Shown here: positions 32,900 through 41,632 of the stretch, one piece after another
Position numbering within the stretch: the first letter of the stretch is position 1
Layout of the letters: every line of letters begins with the position of its first letter
Source of the DNA: Bacillus sp. FJAT-27245
GTDB taxonomy: Bacteria > Bacillota > Bacilli > Bacillales > Cytobacillaceae
NCBI RefSeq assembly: GCF_001273955.1
Contig: NZ_LIGI01000001.1
Span: 3,574,899 to 3,624,996 of the forward strand
Direction: 5' to 3'
DNA: 50,098 nt
Program-made: the position numbers and the translations under genes
Notes under the pieces: model-generated
Told to the model about the DNA's origin: nothing
Seen by the model: only the letters and a program-made list of their open reading frames with translations
Databases searched by the model: none

Positions 32900-33499
32900 T
32901 TAAAGTGTTTGTTTTATTTCAGCAAATGCTGAAGGAATGTTATCTTCATTATTTAGATATTCTTTAATCATCAAAGCACATTCTCTTGAACTAGCATTTG
33001 AAGTGTCCACTTCGTAATCATAAATTATATGCTTATGAACTTGCTCAAGTTGAGCCTTAGCCGATCCAATTTTTCTGTTTCCCCTAGCTAATTCTCTTCG
33101 TTCAAGTTCCTCTAATGAACAATGAACACCAATAAAATAAACCGAGTAGTCGGATAATAATTCACAGAATTCCTTTAACCATGCGGGTAATAATACAATG
33201 TGGTCTACAATCACATTTTTTTCTATCATAGCTAAGAATTTAATAAAATGATGAAATAAAGCCATCATCGAGGGTCTAATCATATAAAATGCTTTTATCA
33301 TCTTTTCGTCGTATGGATTATATCCCTCTGATATAAAACTCTCAAGGAACTCTCCGATTTGGTCTGCTGACAAATAAATGTATGGTTCTTCAAGGATACT
33401 CACAAGTTCATTGGCAAGACTTGTTTTTCCAGAGCTCGATGCCCCGTTAAGAAATATAATTTTTCCATTACTACCCTTTGCCGACCTTATTAGTTCCAT
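32900..33499 (-). CDS. P-loop kinase, chloramphenicol phosphotransferase-like
   Basis: A 199-residue small-molecule kinase. Walker A is IIFLNGASSSGKTSLANELV, followed by YLSADQIGEFL and IVDHIVLLPAWLKEF, and SLEELERRELARGNRKIGSA as the lid. This is the order of the CPT-like family (chloramphenicol 3-O-phosphotransferase of Streptomyces and many uncharacterised members). Drug activity cannot be predicted. AGGAG lies 7 bases before the ATG. The ZmaR-like GNAT gene ends 43 bases upstream, so both may be co-transcribed. Confidence 0.83.
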   Translation of the reverse strand: MELIRSAKGSNGKIIFLNGASSSGKTSLANELVSILEEPYIYLSADQIGEFLESFISEGYNPYDEKMIKAFYMIRPSMMALFHHFIKFLAMIEKNVIVDHIVLLPAWLKEFCELLSDYSVYFIGVHCSLEELERRELARGNRKIGSAKAQLEQVHKHIIYDYEVDTSNASSRECALMIKEYLNNEDNIPSAFAEIKQTL

Positions 33500-33542
33500 A
33501 ATAGTTCTCCTATCTTTTTATTCAACACAAGATCCGTTTTCA

Positions 33543-34400
33543 TCACAAAAGATTTATATCACTTAATTCGGAATTTCTTTTCAAATAATTTTCTAATACT
33601 TTTTTGTTTTTATGCCACCAAAAAATATGAAATTCATCTTGCTTGTCAAATCCCAATTTAGAGGCTAATTTATGTGACGGTAGGTTTTCTGCCTGACACT
33701 CCCAACTTGGAATTAAATCTCTTTCCAAACATTTTTTAATAAAAGCCATGGATGTTAAAGTTGCTAGACCTTTATTTTGAAATTCTTTTGCTGTCATTAT
33801 ATCTAAAGCTGCATAGCCACCACCGATATAATAACAATTACATACACTTGCAAATCTCCCTTCATATAAGAGACAGTAACCAAATCCTTTTTTCACATAA
33901 TCGACTGGGGAATCCCATAACATTTTAAAATGATTGTCCATTTCGTTTTGATATTGATCAAACAGTATTTCATCCATTACTTTCATTTCAAAACCAACTG
34001 GTATAGCTTCCTTCCATAAAGGCAAAGTTGAAAATCTTTCCGGGTTAAATGAAAATCCTGACCTTTTTACCTTTATAACGTGATCTTCCAAAAAGGTACT
34101 TATTTTTTCTGACCACTCTGATGAAAAAGTATAAAGATCAAAAAAGACCCAATGATTATTTTCATCCATTAAGAATTGATATAAGGAGTTATTAAAATCA
34201 TCGTTGTGAGGATTACCAACTAAAAAGTAATGTCCACCCTTACTTGCAAATAATGCGACAGTAGGATTTTCGATATTATCAGTAAATATTCTTCCTGGCT
34301 GATTCTGGTCAAGGACTGCATGTGCAAAAATAACCTCATATTCGGTTTCGTTTATTAAATGAGAAACTATAGCAAAATCACTTTTCGTTAATTCAAACAT
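33543..34400 (-). CDS. GNAT acetyltransferase of the ZmaR-like family
   Basis: A 285-residue two-part protein. The N-terminal part has no motif of its own. The C-terminal part has GGGYAALDIMTAKEFQNKGL (acetyl-CoA loop F-Q-N-K-G-L) and ENLPSHKLASKLGFDKQDEF, then FHIFWWHKN. The domain arrangement and the IPxGFEMKxMD segment are those of the family that includes the zwittermicin A self-resistance acetyltransferase ZmaR. The substrate is unknown, and resistance should not be assumed. GGAG lies 8 bases before the ATG. Confidence 0.75.
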   Translation of the reverse strand: MFELTKSDFAIVSHLINETEYEVIFAHAVLDQNQPGRIFTDNIENPTVALFASKGGHYFLVGNPHNDDFNNSLYQFLMDENNHWVFFDLYTFSSEWSEKISTFLEDHVIKVKRSGFSFNPERFSTLPLWKEAIPVGFEMKVMDEILFDQYQNEMDNHFKMLWDSPVDYVKKGFGYCLLYEGRFASVCNCYYIGGGYAALDIMTAKEFQNKGLATLTSMAFIKKCLERDLIPSWECQAENLPSHKLASKLGFDKQDEFHIFWWHKNKKVLENYLKRNSELSDINLL

Positions 34401-34449
34401 TATTTTTCTCCTTCAATTGGTAATTACCTTGTTTTTTTCTTATAGACTA

Positions 34450-34470
34450 ACTGCCCGGTTTGTTTAATAA
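34450..34470. repeat. Solitary half of the array element
   Basis: ACTGCCCGGTTTGTTTAATAA matches the outer left half. The stop codon of the GNAT gene (34464-34466) lies in it. Confidence 0.5.
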
Positions 34471-34862
34471 TTCCTGTATACACATTTAAACCGTTCTACA
34501 CCGGGATATTTTTCACCTAAACTCAGTATCTTAAATCCATACTTGGAATAAAATCCAACGGCATCCTTATCGGTTTCAGCTGTAACGAATGGAAATATAT
34601 TAGAGATATTATTGAGCATTTTTGTTCCTATGCCTGTATTTCTATGATTTGGGGATACTGCTATATGCTTTAAAACACATTCTATTGAGTTGATAACTTC
34701 GACTCCTATGCAGCCAACCAGCTCGCCATTTAACTCAAATCCATATAATCTCCTTTTTGGGGACATTAAATAAAGCTGATATTCTTCATCAACTTTGTTT
34801 GGTAATGTGGCATAGGTCAATAGACTTTTTATTAATGGATTTGCAGAAGTAATTTCTTTCAA
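34464..34862 (-). CDS. GNAT family N-acetyltransferase, TTG start
   Basis: A 132-residue short GNAT: LYGFELNGELVGCIGVEVIN, IAVSPNHRNTGIGTKMLNNI (acetyl-CoA loop R-N-T-G-I-G), and FVTAETDKDAVGFYSKYGF. GGGG lies 7 bases before TTG 34862, and no ATG is available nearby, so the start codon is TTG. Such short forms with DAVGFYSKYGF are common in Bacillus and of unknown acceptor. The stop codon overlaps a half array element. Confidence 0.85.
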   Translation of the reverse strand: MKEITSANPLIKSLLTYATLPNKVDEEYQLYLMSPKRRLYGFELNGELVGCIGVEVINSIECVLKHIAVSPNHRNTGIGTKMLNNISNIFPFVTAETDKDAVGFYSKYGFKILSLGEKYPGVERFKCVYRNY

Positions 34863-34918
34863 TTTATCACCCCAAAGCTAATATTCCACTTTAGCTAAAG
34901 GCAATCCTTCTAAAGCTG

Positions 34919-34980
34919 ACCGGCCCGATAGCTAAAAAAAAGATGCCTAATCCTTCTAGATTAAAGCACCCGCTTAATAC
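34919..34980. repeat. Array element, copy 9
   Basis: ACCGGCCCGATAGCTAAAAA, GATGCCTAATCCTTCTAGA and TTAAAGCACCCGCTTAATAC. The stop codon of the gene that ends at 34974 lies within its right end. Confidence 0.75.
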
Positions 34981-35501
34981 CAATCTGATTTTATAGTTCC
35001 ACCCTTATAAATTACTTTTACATCAGGATCATAATTAATAGGGGTTTCTGAAAAGCAATACCATATTCGCCCCTTACTAGTGTCTATTATTGTTGCTTTA
35101 GTAATATCTTGGTCCTTATACTTTATTTTTATTTCCTCTATTAAAGGGTCGTTAATTACCCCAAATGTTAGGGAAACTAGTTCATCTTTCGACTTTTTAC
35201 TTCTAATTGGTAAGTTACTAAACCCTCTGGTTAACATTACATTTTCTTCATTGAACTGCTTGCTGCCCGCTCCAAAGCCCCTTTGAAACCCCAAAAAGGT
35301 CTTTTCAATCAATGCTGCTGATAAAACATCGTCCTTGCCATAAAATATTATTTTATGATCTTTATAATCAGCCGTGTGGAAAATTTCATCGATTGGAACA
35401 TTCGATTCTCTTACAGCTTCATTTAAACTTTTATAATTCAAATTAATAACTATAAAAATCAGTAATAATAATGAAAGAGAAATGATAATTTTCAGTTTCA
35501 T
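34974..35501 (-). CDS. Membrane-anchored or secreted protein, unknown
   Basis: A 175-residue protein starting KLKIIISLSLLLLIFIVINL, a strong N-terminal membrane helix without a lipobox. The rest faces outward: DEIFHTADYKDHKIIFYGKD, EKTFLGFQRGFGAGSKQF, and ISTxRIWYCFSE-type strands near the end. No family recognised, though the KxIIFYGKDD-FLGFQRGFG style recurs in short Bacillus proteins. GAGGTG lies 4 bases before the ATG. Single-gene unit. Confidence 0.72.
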   Translation of the reverse strand: MKLKIIISLSLLLLIFIVINLNYKSLNEAVRESNVPIDEIFHTADYKDHKIIFYGKDDVLSAALIEKTFLGFQRGFGAGSKQFNEENVMLTRGFSNLPIRSKKSKDELVSLTFGVINDPLIEEIKIKYKDQDITKATIIDTSKGRIWYCFSETPINYDPDVKVIYKGGTIKSDWY

Positions 35502-35589
35502 ATTTCACCTCAAGAACACTATTTCCGCATTGGCAGCTTTTAACTTTATTGTGAAAAAGTATTGATTGCTCAATCGGTAATTCGAGTAT

Positions 35590-35664
35590 TACGCCACTAA
35601 AGCTCAATAAGCTATCCAATAAAAAGGTGCTTAATCCTTCTTGGTAAAGCACCTTTAGCTGAAG
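35590..35664. repeat. Array element, copy 10
   Basis: ACGCCACTAAAGCTCAATAAG, then AATAAAAAGGTGCTTAATCC and AAAGCACCTTTAGCTGAA. The GGTGC/GCACC stem is kept. It lies 47 bases 3' of the APH-type kinase gene. Confidence 0.85.
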
Positions 35665-35710
35665 TACACATCCTCACAATATCATCAAAGCTAGGGTTGC
35701 TACAAAGAGA

Positions 35711-36784
35711 CTAAACATTTCTCTTCTCATATTCAAAGGGTTCTTTACTCGAATAGATATTATGGAAAAATCCCAAATACGGGATTTCATCTTCCAGACA
35801 TTTTATGCGATATGACAACTCCTCATCACACTCCGGATCTTCACCATTGTTCCGCATTACCTCAAATGTATCTACAATACTCTCCATGAGAGTTATTTGG
35901 ATAAATAAGGGCAATGTATCCAACATCGAATTTTCAATTCCGGTCTCGGATTTGTATCCCTGGAGGACTGTTTCAAAATAATTATCCATGAACTTTTTCC
36001 GGTTACCGGGGTCTGGTTCATTTTGTATCCAGCCAACTCCGTTTGTCCAGAGAGCTGCTAGGTCAAACATATACCAGCAGTAACATGAATTATCGAAATC
36101 ATATACGGTTATTTGCCCATTATCAAAATCTATTGAATAATTCCCATCGTTGTAATCAAAATGGACCATACCGAAAGACTCACGGTTCCTGTCCAATCCT
36201 TTTAAGGTTTTAAGGAGGTCTACCAGCTTTTCCTTCAGAAGAGGTAACGAACCGGGTATCAGTTTCTCGATATATTCAGCATTGTATTTATCAAAGAAAC
36301 TATACCGCCTATGGACAGGATTATACCCTTTTGATAAATGGTGGAGTTTCCCAAGTACTTTACCACAATTAAAATAATACTCGGTAATTGGAACTCCTTC
36401 CCGATACCTATAATTATTTTCCACAAGCATTTTTCCCTTAGCCTTTTGAAACAAGCAGATAAAAAAGGTATGATCGTTATGATTTATCTCTTCCAGCAAA
36501 TTCCCCTTCCGGGAGTTGACTACATCCGAGACACTTCCGCCATGTTCGAATAAATACCTGATATACTCAACCTCACCCAGAAAATCTCTCCGGTCTCTGT
36601 CATATAAGAAGGCGATTCTGAGTATTTTTGAGTCGTTGCCCTCTTTCTCACAGGTATAAACAACATTACGCCCTCCTATATGTGCCTTGACCGGCCTGAT
36701 TTCATAACCTTTCAACCCGTACAACTCTGAAACTAATGGAAGTAAATATGTATCACCGATTTTAACAACCTCGTTATAAATCAT
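35711..36784 (-). CDS. APH-type phosphotransferase
   Basis: A 357-residue kinase of the aminoglycoside phosphotransferase / homoserine kinase-II fold. The N-lobe has RPVKAHIGGRNVVYTCEKEG. The catalytic loop is GMVHFDYNDGNYSIDF with the H-x-D-x4-N motif, and the metal site is TVYDFDNSCYCW. A drug, sugar or amino alcohol could be the substrate; related Bacillus proteins are not proven resistance enzymes. ATG 36784 follows GGAGG at 6 bases; the frame from 36820 lacks a site. A truncated NUDIX gene lies 52 bases upstream. Confidence 0.87.
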   Translation of the reverse strand: MIYNEVVKIGDTYLLPLVSELYGLKGYEIRPVKAHIGGRNVVYTCEKEGNDSKILRIAFLYDRDRRDFLGEVEYIRYLFEHGGSVSDVVNSRKGNLLEEINHNDHTFFICLFQKAKGKMLVENNYRYREGVPITEYYFNCGKVLGKLHHLSKGYNPVHRRYSFFDKYNAEYIEKLIPGSLPLLKEKLVDLLKTLKGLDRNRESFGMVHFDYNDGNYSIDFDNGQITVYDFDNSCYCWYMFDLAALWTNGVGWIQNEPDPGNRKKFMDNYFETVLQGYKSETGIENSMLDTLPLFIQITLMESIVDTFEVMRNNGEDPECDEELSYRIKCLEDEIPYLGFFHNIYSSKEPFEYEKRNV

Positions 36785-36826
36785 TAATCTCCTCCAAATT
36801 TTATTAACTGTTAAAAGCATTCGCCC

Positions 36827-37036
36827 CTAAGAAATTATGTTAGTTTTGCTTGCGCCGATTTCTTCAAGCATTTCTCTTTTCAATGCATCATAACTAGTTT
36901 CACCGTACTCGATGCCTCCGCCAATTGGAGGATAAAAATAATCTTGTTTTACCTCGTCGAAGCCTTCACATACAAGGATTGAATCAACTTTTCTGAACAC
37001 ACAAATAGCAATTGCTCGAATTTGCCCTTTCTTCAT
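36827..37036 (-). pseudogene. Truncated NUDIX hydrolase copy
   Basis: ATG 37036 with GGAGG before it starts KKGQIRAIAICVFRKVDSIL and goes on to GGGIEYGETSYDALKREMLE, nearly the same as the intact gene at 42037-42465. The reading stops about 69 residues in, after EEIGASKTNIIS, where the match with the intact gene ends (about 36837). It keeps the NUDIX box but lacks the C-terminal half, so the enzyme should not fold normally. Confidence 0.85.
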
Positions 37037-37250
37037 TCGATTCCTCCACCCTTTTACTAAAATGCCCATTTTAAACTTATTAAGGAATTCAACAAATAGA
37101 TCTATAATCCTTCTTGGATCAAATTACACATTGGTTTAATCACATTATTTTACAATCAAGCTTTCTTGTTTACGATATGCAAAAAACAAATAAAAAAAGG
37201 AGCCTCCAACTTTCTGGAAGTTCCCTGCTGTACGTTTGATTCCCGAAGTA
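36837..37250. repeat. Segmental duplication B, copy 1
   Basis: From the middle of the truncated NUDIX gene through its ribosome site, an array element and a GGAGCCTCCAAC hairpin to GATTCCCGAAGT. It matches 42266-42680 closely. Different genes follow on the far side of each copy. Confidence 0.87.
37062..37143. repeat. Array element, copy 11
   Basis: ATGCCCATTTTAAACTTATT, AAGGAATTCAACAAATAG, TAATCCTTCTTGGATCAAA and CACATTGGTTTAATCACA. It is the near twin of the copy at 42488, as part of duplication B. Confidence 0.82.
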
Positions 37251-37260
37251 TGAATATGAA

Positions 37261-37440
37261 TTATTTAGGTATTTCAGGAACCCAAAGTTCGTTTCTTGGT
37301 TTATGCTTTGGTGGATAATAACATTCGATACATGGTACATCAGCATGTTCATATCCAGAGGTAGGAACCCATTCTGTGTATAATCACTTCCAAGCATTCA
37401 CGATACCAGGAAATATAGCCCAAGTCCTGTGATTAATCTT
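37261..37440 (-). pseudogene. GyrI-like / AraC effector-binding domain remnant
   Basis: The minus strand reads GIVNAWK, a TGA stop, then LYTEWVPTSGYEHADVPCIE and CYYPPKHKPRNELWVPEIPK with a proper stop at 37261. This is the C-terminal half of a GyrI-like small-molecule binding domain (EWxPxSGYE, xIExY, exIWIPV pattern). It has an in-frame stop and lacks an N-terminus. Confidence 0.75.
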
Positions 37441-37475
37441 TGAAGTGATTAAAGTGATAAAAAGATACTTTTTCC

Positions 37476-37883
37476 TTATTGGTAGTTAGAGAGGATAATA
37501 AATACAGCTATAAATCCAATAGGATAAAGCCAAGGTAAAAAACGGTAATGCTTTGTGTTTATTTTTAAAGAGAGAATCCAAAAGAGTTCAGGTAAGAGAA
37601 TAAACAATATTTGGAATATGAACGTTAATTTGTCCACAGTGTTAAATGGAACAAATCTAAACCCATCTGCAGCATTTCCATCAAAGCTAGATAGATACAT
37701 TGAAAAATTTGTAAATGGAATTACCAAGCAAAGCATAATTCTACTTACTTGGACAATAGATGATTTTTTATATACGAGACTGATACTAGATAATATAATG
37801 CCATACACAGAAAGAAACAATGTTCCGAAACACAAAAGGGGCTGCTCCATGACATATCTGAGAAAAAACATTAATAAAAACAT
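37476..37883 (-). CDS. Multi-pass membrane protein, unknown
   Basis: A 135-residue protein of four hydrophobic segments: MFLLMFFLRYVMEQPLLCF, FLSVYGIILSSISLVY, SRIMLCLVIPFTNFSMYLSS with TFIFQILFILLPELFWILSL, and FLPWLYPIGFIAVFIILS. GAGGTC lies just before the ATG. No family recognised. A single-gene unit with a composite element upstream at 37955. Confidence 0.72.
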   Translation of the reverse strand: MFLLMFFLRYVMEQPLLCFGTLFLSVYGIILSSISLVYKKSSIVQVSRIMLCLVIPFTNFSMYLSSFDGNAADGFRFVPFNTVDKLTFIFQILFILLPELFWILSLKINTKHYRFLPWLYPIGFIAVFIILSNYQ

Positions 37884-37954
37884 ATAGACCTCATTCCATT
37901 ATCCTTATTGAATTAGTCCAACACCGTTCAATAAGACTCTAGTTTGGTTCATCC

Positions 37955-38105
37955 AGCATTAAAATTCCGTTTGTTCGAAGGAATTCAACAAAAAAGGGCG
38001 TTAATCCTGCCTTTATCAAAGCGAATTCGTGTTAATTTTTTTCCCCAGTTCAAGAAAAAGAAAAGCACCCAAATCCTTTAGTACAAGGGATTAAGGCGCT
38101 TTCTT
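37955..38105. repeat. Composite array element, copy 3
   Basis: CCAGCATTAAAATTCCGTTT, CGAAGGAATTCAACAAAAAA, GGCGTTAATCCTGCC, then the second hairpin GCACCCAAATCCTTT with AAGGGATTAAGGCGC. It is related to the copies in duplication A. The rest of the gap 37884-38243 shows no gene. Confidence 0.75.
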
Positions 38106-38243
38106 ACATAAACTTTTGAATTCAAATAAACCACAGCCATTTAAAGAAATTGATATAAGAATTAACATCGGGACCTCATTAAGCATCGCCCCATAGTCTA
38201 ACTTATAAATCAATACGTTATTACAATCTTATGAACAAGGGAA

Positions 38244-39017
38244 TTAAGTTACAACTCCCTCTTCTAAGTTTCTCCATAAGTGATGGGCTTCCCTTGCAAG
38301 ATGCTCCAAAAGATCTGGTGGTGCGGTTGTAATAACAGCACACTGTTTGATTAGAACATCTAATTCTAATTTAAATGCCTCTAAATCCTTTGCTTCAACA
38401 ATAACCATTTGCCTAAATGCATTTAAAACAGGTAGTAACTCAGTGCGTGGTTTCCTTATTATTGTTCTCAGTGCATTTGCCTGGAGAAAAAGGCGTTCAA
38501 ACTTTTGAGTCATTCTCCTTACTCTTTTTTGTAGTTCATAATGTGTTGGATCTAAATAATGCTGTACAAAAGCCAGGTGGTCAGCCATTTGCCTCAACCA
38601 AAATGTACTTTCATGTATAACCGCATCCGCTACGAACACTTGACCGCCAGTTTGTATTAAATTGAGGACGTTCTGAGATTCCTCGGCTTCTCGTATCATA
38701 TGGTCCATAAGTGCTACTGGCGTTGAAACAATTGCCGTACGACGCAGATTCTTATCCATACCAACAAGAAGAAAATTTTTAAATTCACTTATAGCTTGTT
38801 GAGATTCATTGATCAAAGTACCAAGGTCCCCTTGTTTAGCTTCCGCCCTCCGCCAGATCCCCGCCATACTTTGGACAAACTGCTGGTTTGTACGTGCTAG
38901 ATCAATTTCATAATGGCTTATTTCCCTGTCGAAAAATCGGCCATGATCTAAATTGTTACGTAACCAGAAAGATACTATTCCATATGCATCCCTTTCATAA
39001 TTGTCCGAATACCCCAT
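38244..39017 (-). CDS. DUF2935 family protein
   Basis: A 257-residue helical protein of two similar halves: each has an H-x-x-F-W-L-R/x-x-D-H arrangement, FWLRNNLDHGRFFDREISHY in half 1 and ESTFWLRQMADHLAFVQHYL in half 2, a hemerythrin-like layout with His and Glu residues that could bind a di-metal centre. This is the typical DUF2935 pattern of Bacillus and Clostridium. The function is unknown. GGGGGG lies 5 bases before ATG 39017 (2 before ATG 39020). Confidence 0.82.
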   Translation of the reverse strand: MGYSDNYERDAYGIVSFWLRNNLDHGRFFDREISHYEIDLARTNQQFVQSMAGIWRRAEAKQGDLGTLINESQQAISEFKNFLLVGMDKNLRRTAIVSTPVALMDHMIREAEESQNVLNLIQTGGQVFVADAVIHESTFWLRQMADHLAFVQHYLDPTHYELQKRVRRMTQKFERLFLQANALRTIIRKPRTELLPVLNAFRQMVIVEAKDLEAFKLELDVLIKQCAVITTAPPDLLEHLAREAHHLWRNLEEGVVT

Positions 39018-39136
39018 CATTACCCCCCTTTCGGTTATGCTGTTATGAGTATATTCTCAAGACAATTTGTCCAATGCTTACGGTTGTAAATGAAGGAGAT
39101 AATGAGATTTTTTAAAAAAAGACATTCAAGAAACGC

Positions 39137-39169
39137 AAAAAAATGAGTTAATCCACTTGAATTAACTCA
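39137..39169 (-). terminator. terC-type gene terminator
   Basis: On the minus strand TGAGTTAAT pairs with ATTAACTCA and is followed by seven T. It lies 33 bases after the stop of the TerC-type gene. Confidence 0.85.
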
Positions 39170-39201
39170 CCTTTAAATTAACGAAAATCAATAATTGCTT
39201 T

Positions 39202-39975
39202 TTAGGAATTATCTTGTTGTAATGACTTGTTTCCAGGTGCAAACCATCCGAGCAAGGCAATACCGACTAATACCCCATAGAAGACCAGAGTCCAGGCGGT
39301 GCTGTGAGGAAAGTCATGATCCAAAACACCAATGTCTTCATGGGAAAGGGTAACTACAGCCAGTTTGACCCCGACCCAGGCAACAATTGCATAAGCGGTT
39401 GTTTCCAATGCTGGGCGTTTTTTTAGGAGCTCCACAAACCAGGTTGCAGCAAACTTAATCAAGACAAGGCCGGCAATACCTCCGAGAACTACAACAATAA
39501 ACTGCCCCCCGTCCATGCCGCCAAAATTGTCTAGCGGTGAATCTGGAAGGCCAAGGGCAATAGCAACCGCAGCTAGGATCGAATCAATTGCAAAAGCCAG
39601 GTCAGCTAATGCAATCTTCCCTACTGTAGGCCAAAAACCTTTACCAGCGGATTCCTTTTCATCATCCTTATGAATATTCTTATTTTCTTTCCCGAATTTT
39701 GCCTGAATGACATGCTTTAAACCAAGGTAAAGAAGATAAGCCGCTCCTATCGCCTGTATCTGCCAGACGTTTGCAATAAAAGAAATCGCAAAGAGTGCAG
39801 CAAATCTGAAAGCAAAGGCCATAATGATTCCGTAATTTATCGCTCTTTTTTTCTGATTTTCGGGTAAATGTTTGGCTATAACTGCTAGTACGAGAGCATT
39901 GTCAGCCGATAACAACCCTTCTAATCCAATTAGGATTAATAATGCCCAAGCATATTCTAGCCATATTGACTCCAT
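39202..39975 (-). CDS. TerC family integral membrane protein
   Basis: A 257-residue protein of seven hydrophobic segments, with ILIGLEGLLSADNALVLAVI (the Asp-Asn signature of the family) and KIALADLAFAIDSILAAVAI (second acidic motif). Length and style match B. subtilis YceF and YkoY, which export manganese and help metallate exported proteins. A role in Mn export is inferred; no yybP-ykoY type riboswitch was recognised in the 5' region. AGGGGAG lies 5 bases before the ATG. Confidence 0.88.
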   Translation of the reverse strand: MESIWLEYAWALLILIGLEGLLSADNALVLAVIAKHLPENQKKRAINYGIIMAFAFRFAALFAISFIANVWQIQAIGAAYLLYLGLKHVIQAKFGKENKNIHKDDEKESAGKGFWPTVGKIALADLAFAIDSILAAVAIALGLPDSPLDNFGGMDGGQFIVVVLGGIAGLVLIKFAATWFVELLKKRPALETTAYAIVAWVGVKLAVVTLSHEDIGVLDHDFPHSTAWTLVFYGVLVGIALLGWFAPGNKSLQQDNS

Positions 39976-40090
39976 CTATTTCTCCCCTATCTATAACAAA
40001 AATATCATATACAAAGTTTCGCTATGATAGAATTCCCTATTATGCAACCAGTTAATCTAAAAATGATGCTAAAGTTATTTTCTCAGGAAT

Positions 40091-40159
40091 GCTGCACCGT
40101 TAGTTCAATGCATACAACTTACATTTATTTTCCCACTGACCTGCGCCGTTCATTGAATA
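40091..40159. repeat. Two solitary halves of the array element
   Basis: GCTGCACCGTTAGTTCAATG (40091-40110) and CTGCGCCGTTCATTGAATAAG (from 40141), with no inner hairpin. They lie in the 379-base gap between the TerC and MFS genes. That gap also holds TATACCCCCATACGTATAT near 40254, an AT-rich partial palindrome in front of the MFS gene. No gene is supported there. Confidence 0.45.
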
Positions 40160-40354
40160 AGAAAATGCTACCTTGTTTGAAAGGCGATTTGGAACCTATT
40201 CCTCCCTTTGGAGTTGAATCAAAATCTTTCGCTCTCCTATTAATATATGATACTATACCCCCATACGTATATTAGGGAAAGAAAACGAAAGAACAATCAT
40301 ATGCTAATTGGGTGTGTTTGATTAATATAGAAAATGCAAAAAGGAGGAGTGTGC

Positions 40355-41632
40355 GTGGACACGGTCCAATACAAGCATTCAAAAGAAGCTCAACAAAAGT
40401 TATATAAAAAGACATTACTTACCGTTGTCATGTCACAAATTTTTGGGGGTGCCGGGCTGGCTGCGGGTATTACGGTCGGTGCGTTGTTGGCACGGGATAT
40501 GCTTGGAACGGAGAGTTTTTCCGGCTTACCCGCCGCGTTATTTACGTTAGGATCTGCGTTATCCGCCTATTTAGTGGGGAGGCTGTCCCAGCGATTTGGA
40601 CGGCGAATTGGCTTGTCGCTAGGTTTTATTGCCGGTGGGATTGGAGCGCTCGGGGTTATTTTTGCAGCCACATGGAATCATGTATTTTTCCTATTCCTAT
40701 CTCTGTTTATATACGGGGCAGGCACATCGACGAATTTGCAAGCACGTTATGCTGGAACCGATTTAGCAAATGAAAAGCAAAGAGGGATGGCTGTTAGTAT
40801 TGCGATGGTGTCTACGACATTAGGTGCCGTACTTGGGCCGAATCTTGTTACGCCGATGGGCAAGCTCGCGACAGCGATTGGCATTCCAGCATTGGCAGGT
40901 CCTTTTATATTGGCAGCTGCGGCGTATCTATTGGCAGGACTAACATTGTTCTTTTATTTCCGTCCAGACCCCCTTCTCATAGCGAAGGCGATTGCAGCGG
41001 AAGAAGAACAAGTTCGTAAAAAGACGACGCACGTTGAAAAAACGCTTCAAACGACAGTAAATCGTACGGGCATTATTATGGGAGCTCTCGTGCTGGTGCT
41101 CTCGCATATTATTATGGTAGCCATTATGACGATGACGCCCGTCCATATGCAAAATCACGGAAAGGGTCTAACGGCCGTGGGGATAATCATTGGATTGCAT
41201 ATTGCAGCGATGTACTTGCCTTCACTTGGCACAGGAGTGCTCGTTGACAAAATTGGGCGGACACCTATGGTTATAGCGTCTGGCGTAACATTGGCTATAT
41301 CGGGTCTCATAGCCGCATTTTCCCCAGGAGATTCGTTAGGTTGGTTGACGACTGCATTAATCTTACTGGGACTTGGCTGGAACTTTGGTCTCATTAGCGG
41401 GACTGCAATTATTATTGATTCAACGAATTTAGCAACGCGTGCTAAGACACAAGGGTCTGTCGATGTATGGGTTGCTCTGGGTGGAACAGCAGGCAGCTTA
41501 CTCTCGGGATTCATCGTCGCATATTCTAGCTATGCATTTCTCGGTTTTCTCGGGACTTATTTAGGGCTTCTCTTAATTCCGTTAATTGTGTGGTCACACT
41601 TTAAGACAAAACGAGACGCTGCGATGAATTGA
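40355..41632 (+). CDS. MFS transporter
   Basis: A 425-residue transporter with 12 hydrophobic segments. The motif A-like loop is YLVGRLSQRFGRRIGLSLGF after helix 2 and GTGVLVDKIGRTPMVIASGV in the second half. FIYGAGTSTNLQARYAGTDL and AVSIAMVSTTLGAVLGPNLV complete the pattern of multidrug-type or sugar-efflux MFS proteins; the substrate is unknown. GTG 40355 lies 7 bases after GGAGG, preferred over the upstream ATG 40334, which has no site. It is one of few plus-strand genes in the array region. Confidence 0.87.
   Translation: MDTVQYKHSKEAQQKLYKKTLLTVVMSQIFGGAGLAAGITVGALLARDMLGTESFSGLPAALFTLGSALSAYLVGRLSQRFGRRIGLSLGFIAGGIGALGVIFAATWNHVFFLFLSLFIYGAGTSTNLQARYAGTDLANEKQRGMAVSIAMVSTTLGAVLGPNLVTPMGKLATAIGIPALAGPFILAAAAYLLAGLTLFFYFRPDPLLIAKAIAAEEEQVRKKTTHVEKTLQTTVNRTGIIMGALVLVLSHIIMVAIMTMTPVHMQNHGKGLTAVGIIIGLHIAAMYLPSLGTGVLVDKIGRTPMVIASGVTLAISGLIAAFSPGDSLGWLTTALILLGLGWNFGLISGTAIIIDSTNLATRAKTQGSVDVWVALGGTAGSLLSGFIVAYSSYAFLGFLGTYLGLLLIPLIVWSHFKTKRDAAMN

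Noticed and set aside
37170-37397. 75-codon minus-strand ORF
   Set aside because: It runs out of frame through the GyrI-like remnant, whose own frame gives the family pattern; the end is repeat sequence.
40254-40272. CsoR-like operator before the MFS gene
   Set aside because: TATACCCCC is present but the right half does not mirror it as GGGGGTATA, and no CsoR gene is near.
39976-40330. yybP-ykoY manganese riboswitch before the TerC-type gene
   Set aside because: The upstream bases do not show the paired GGGGAG and CC-rich loops expected for that motif.
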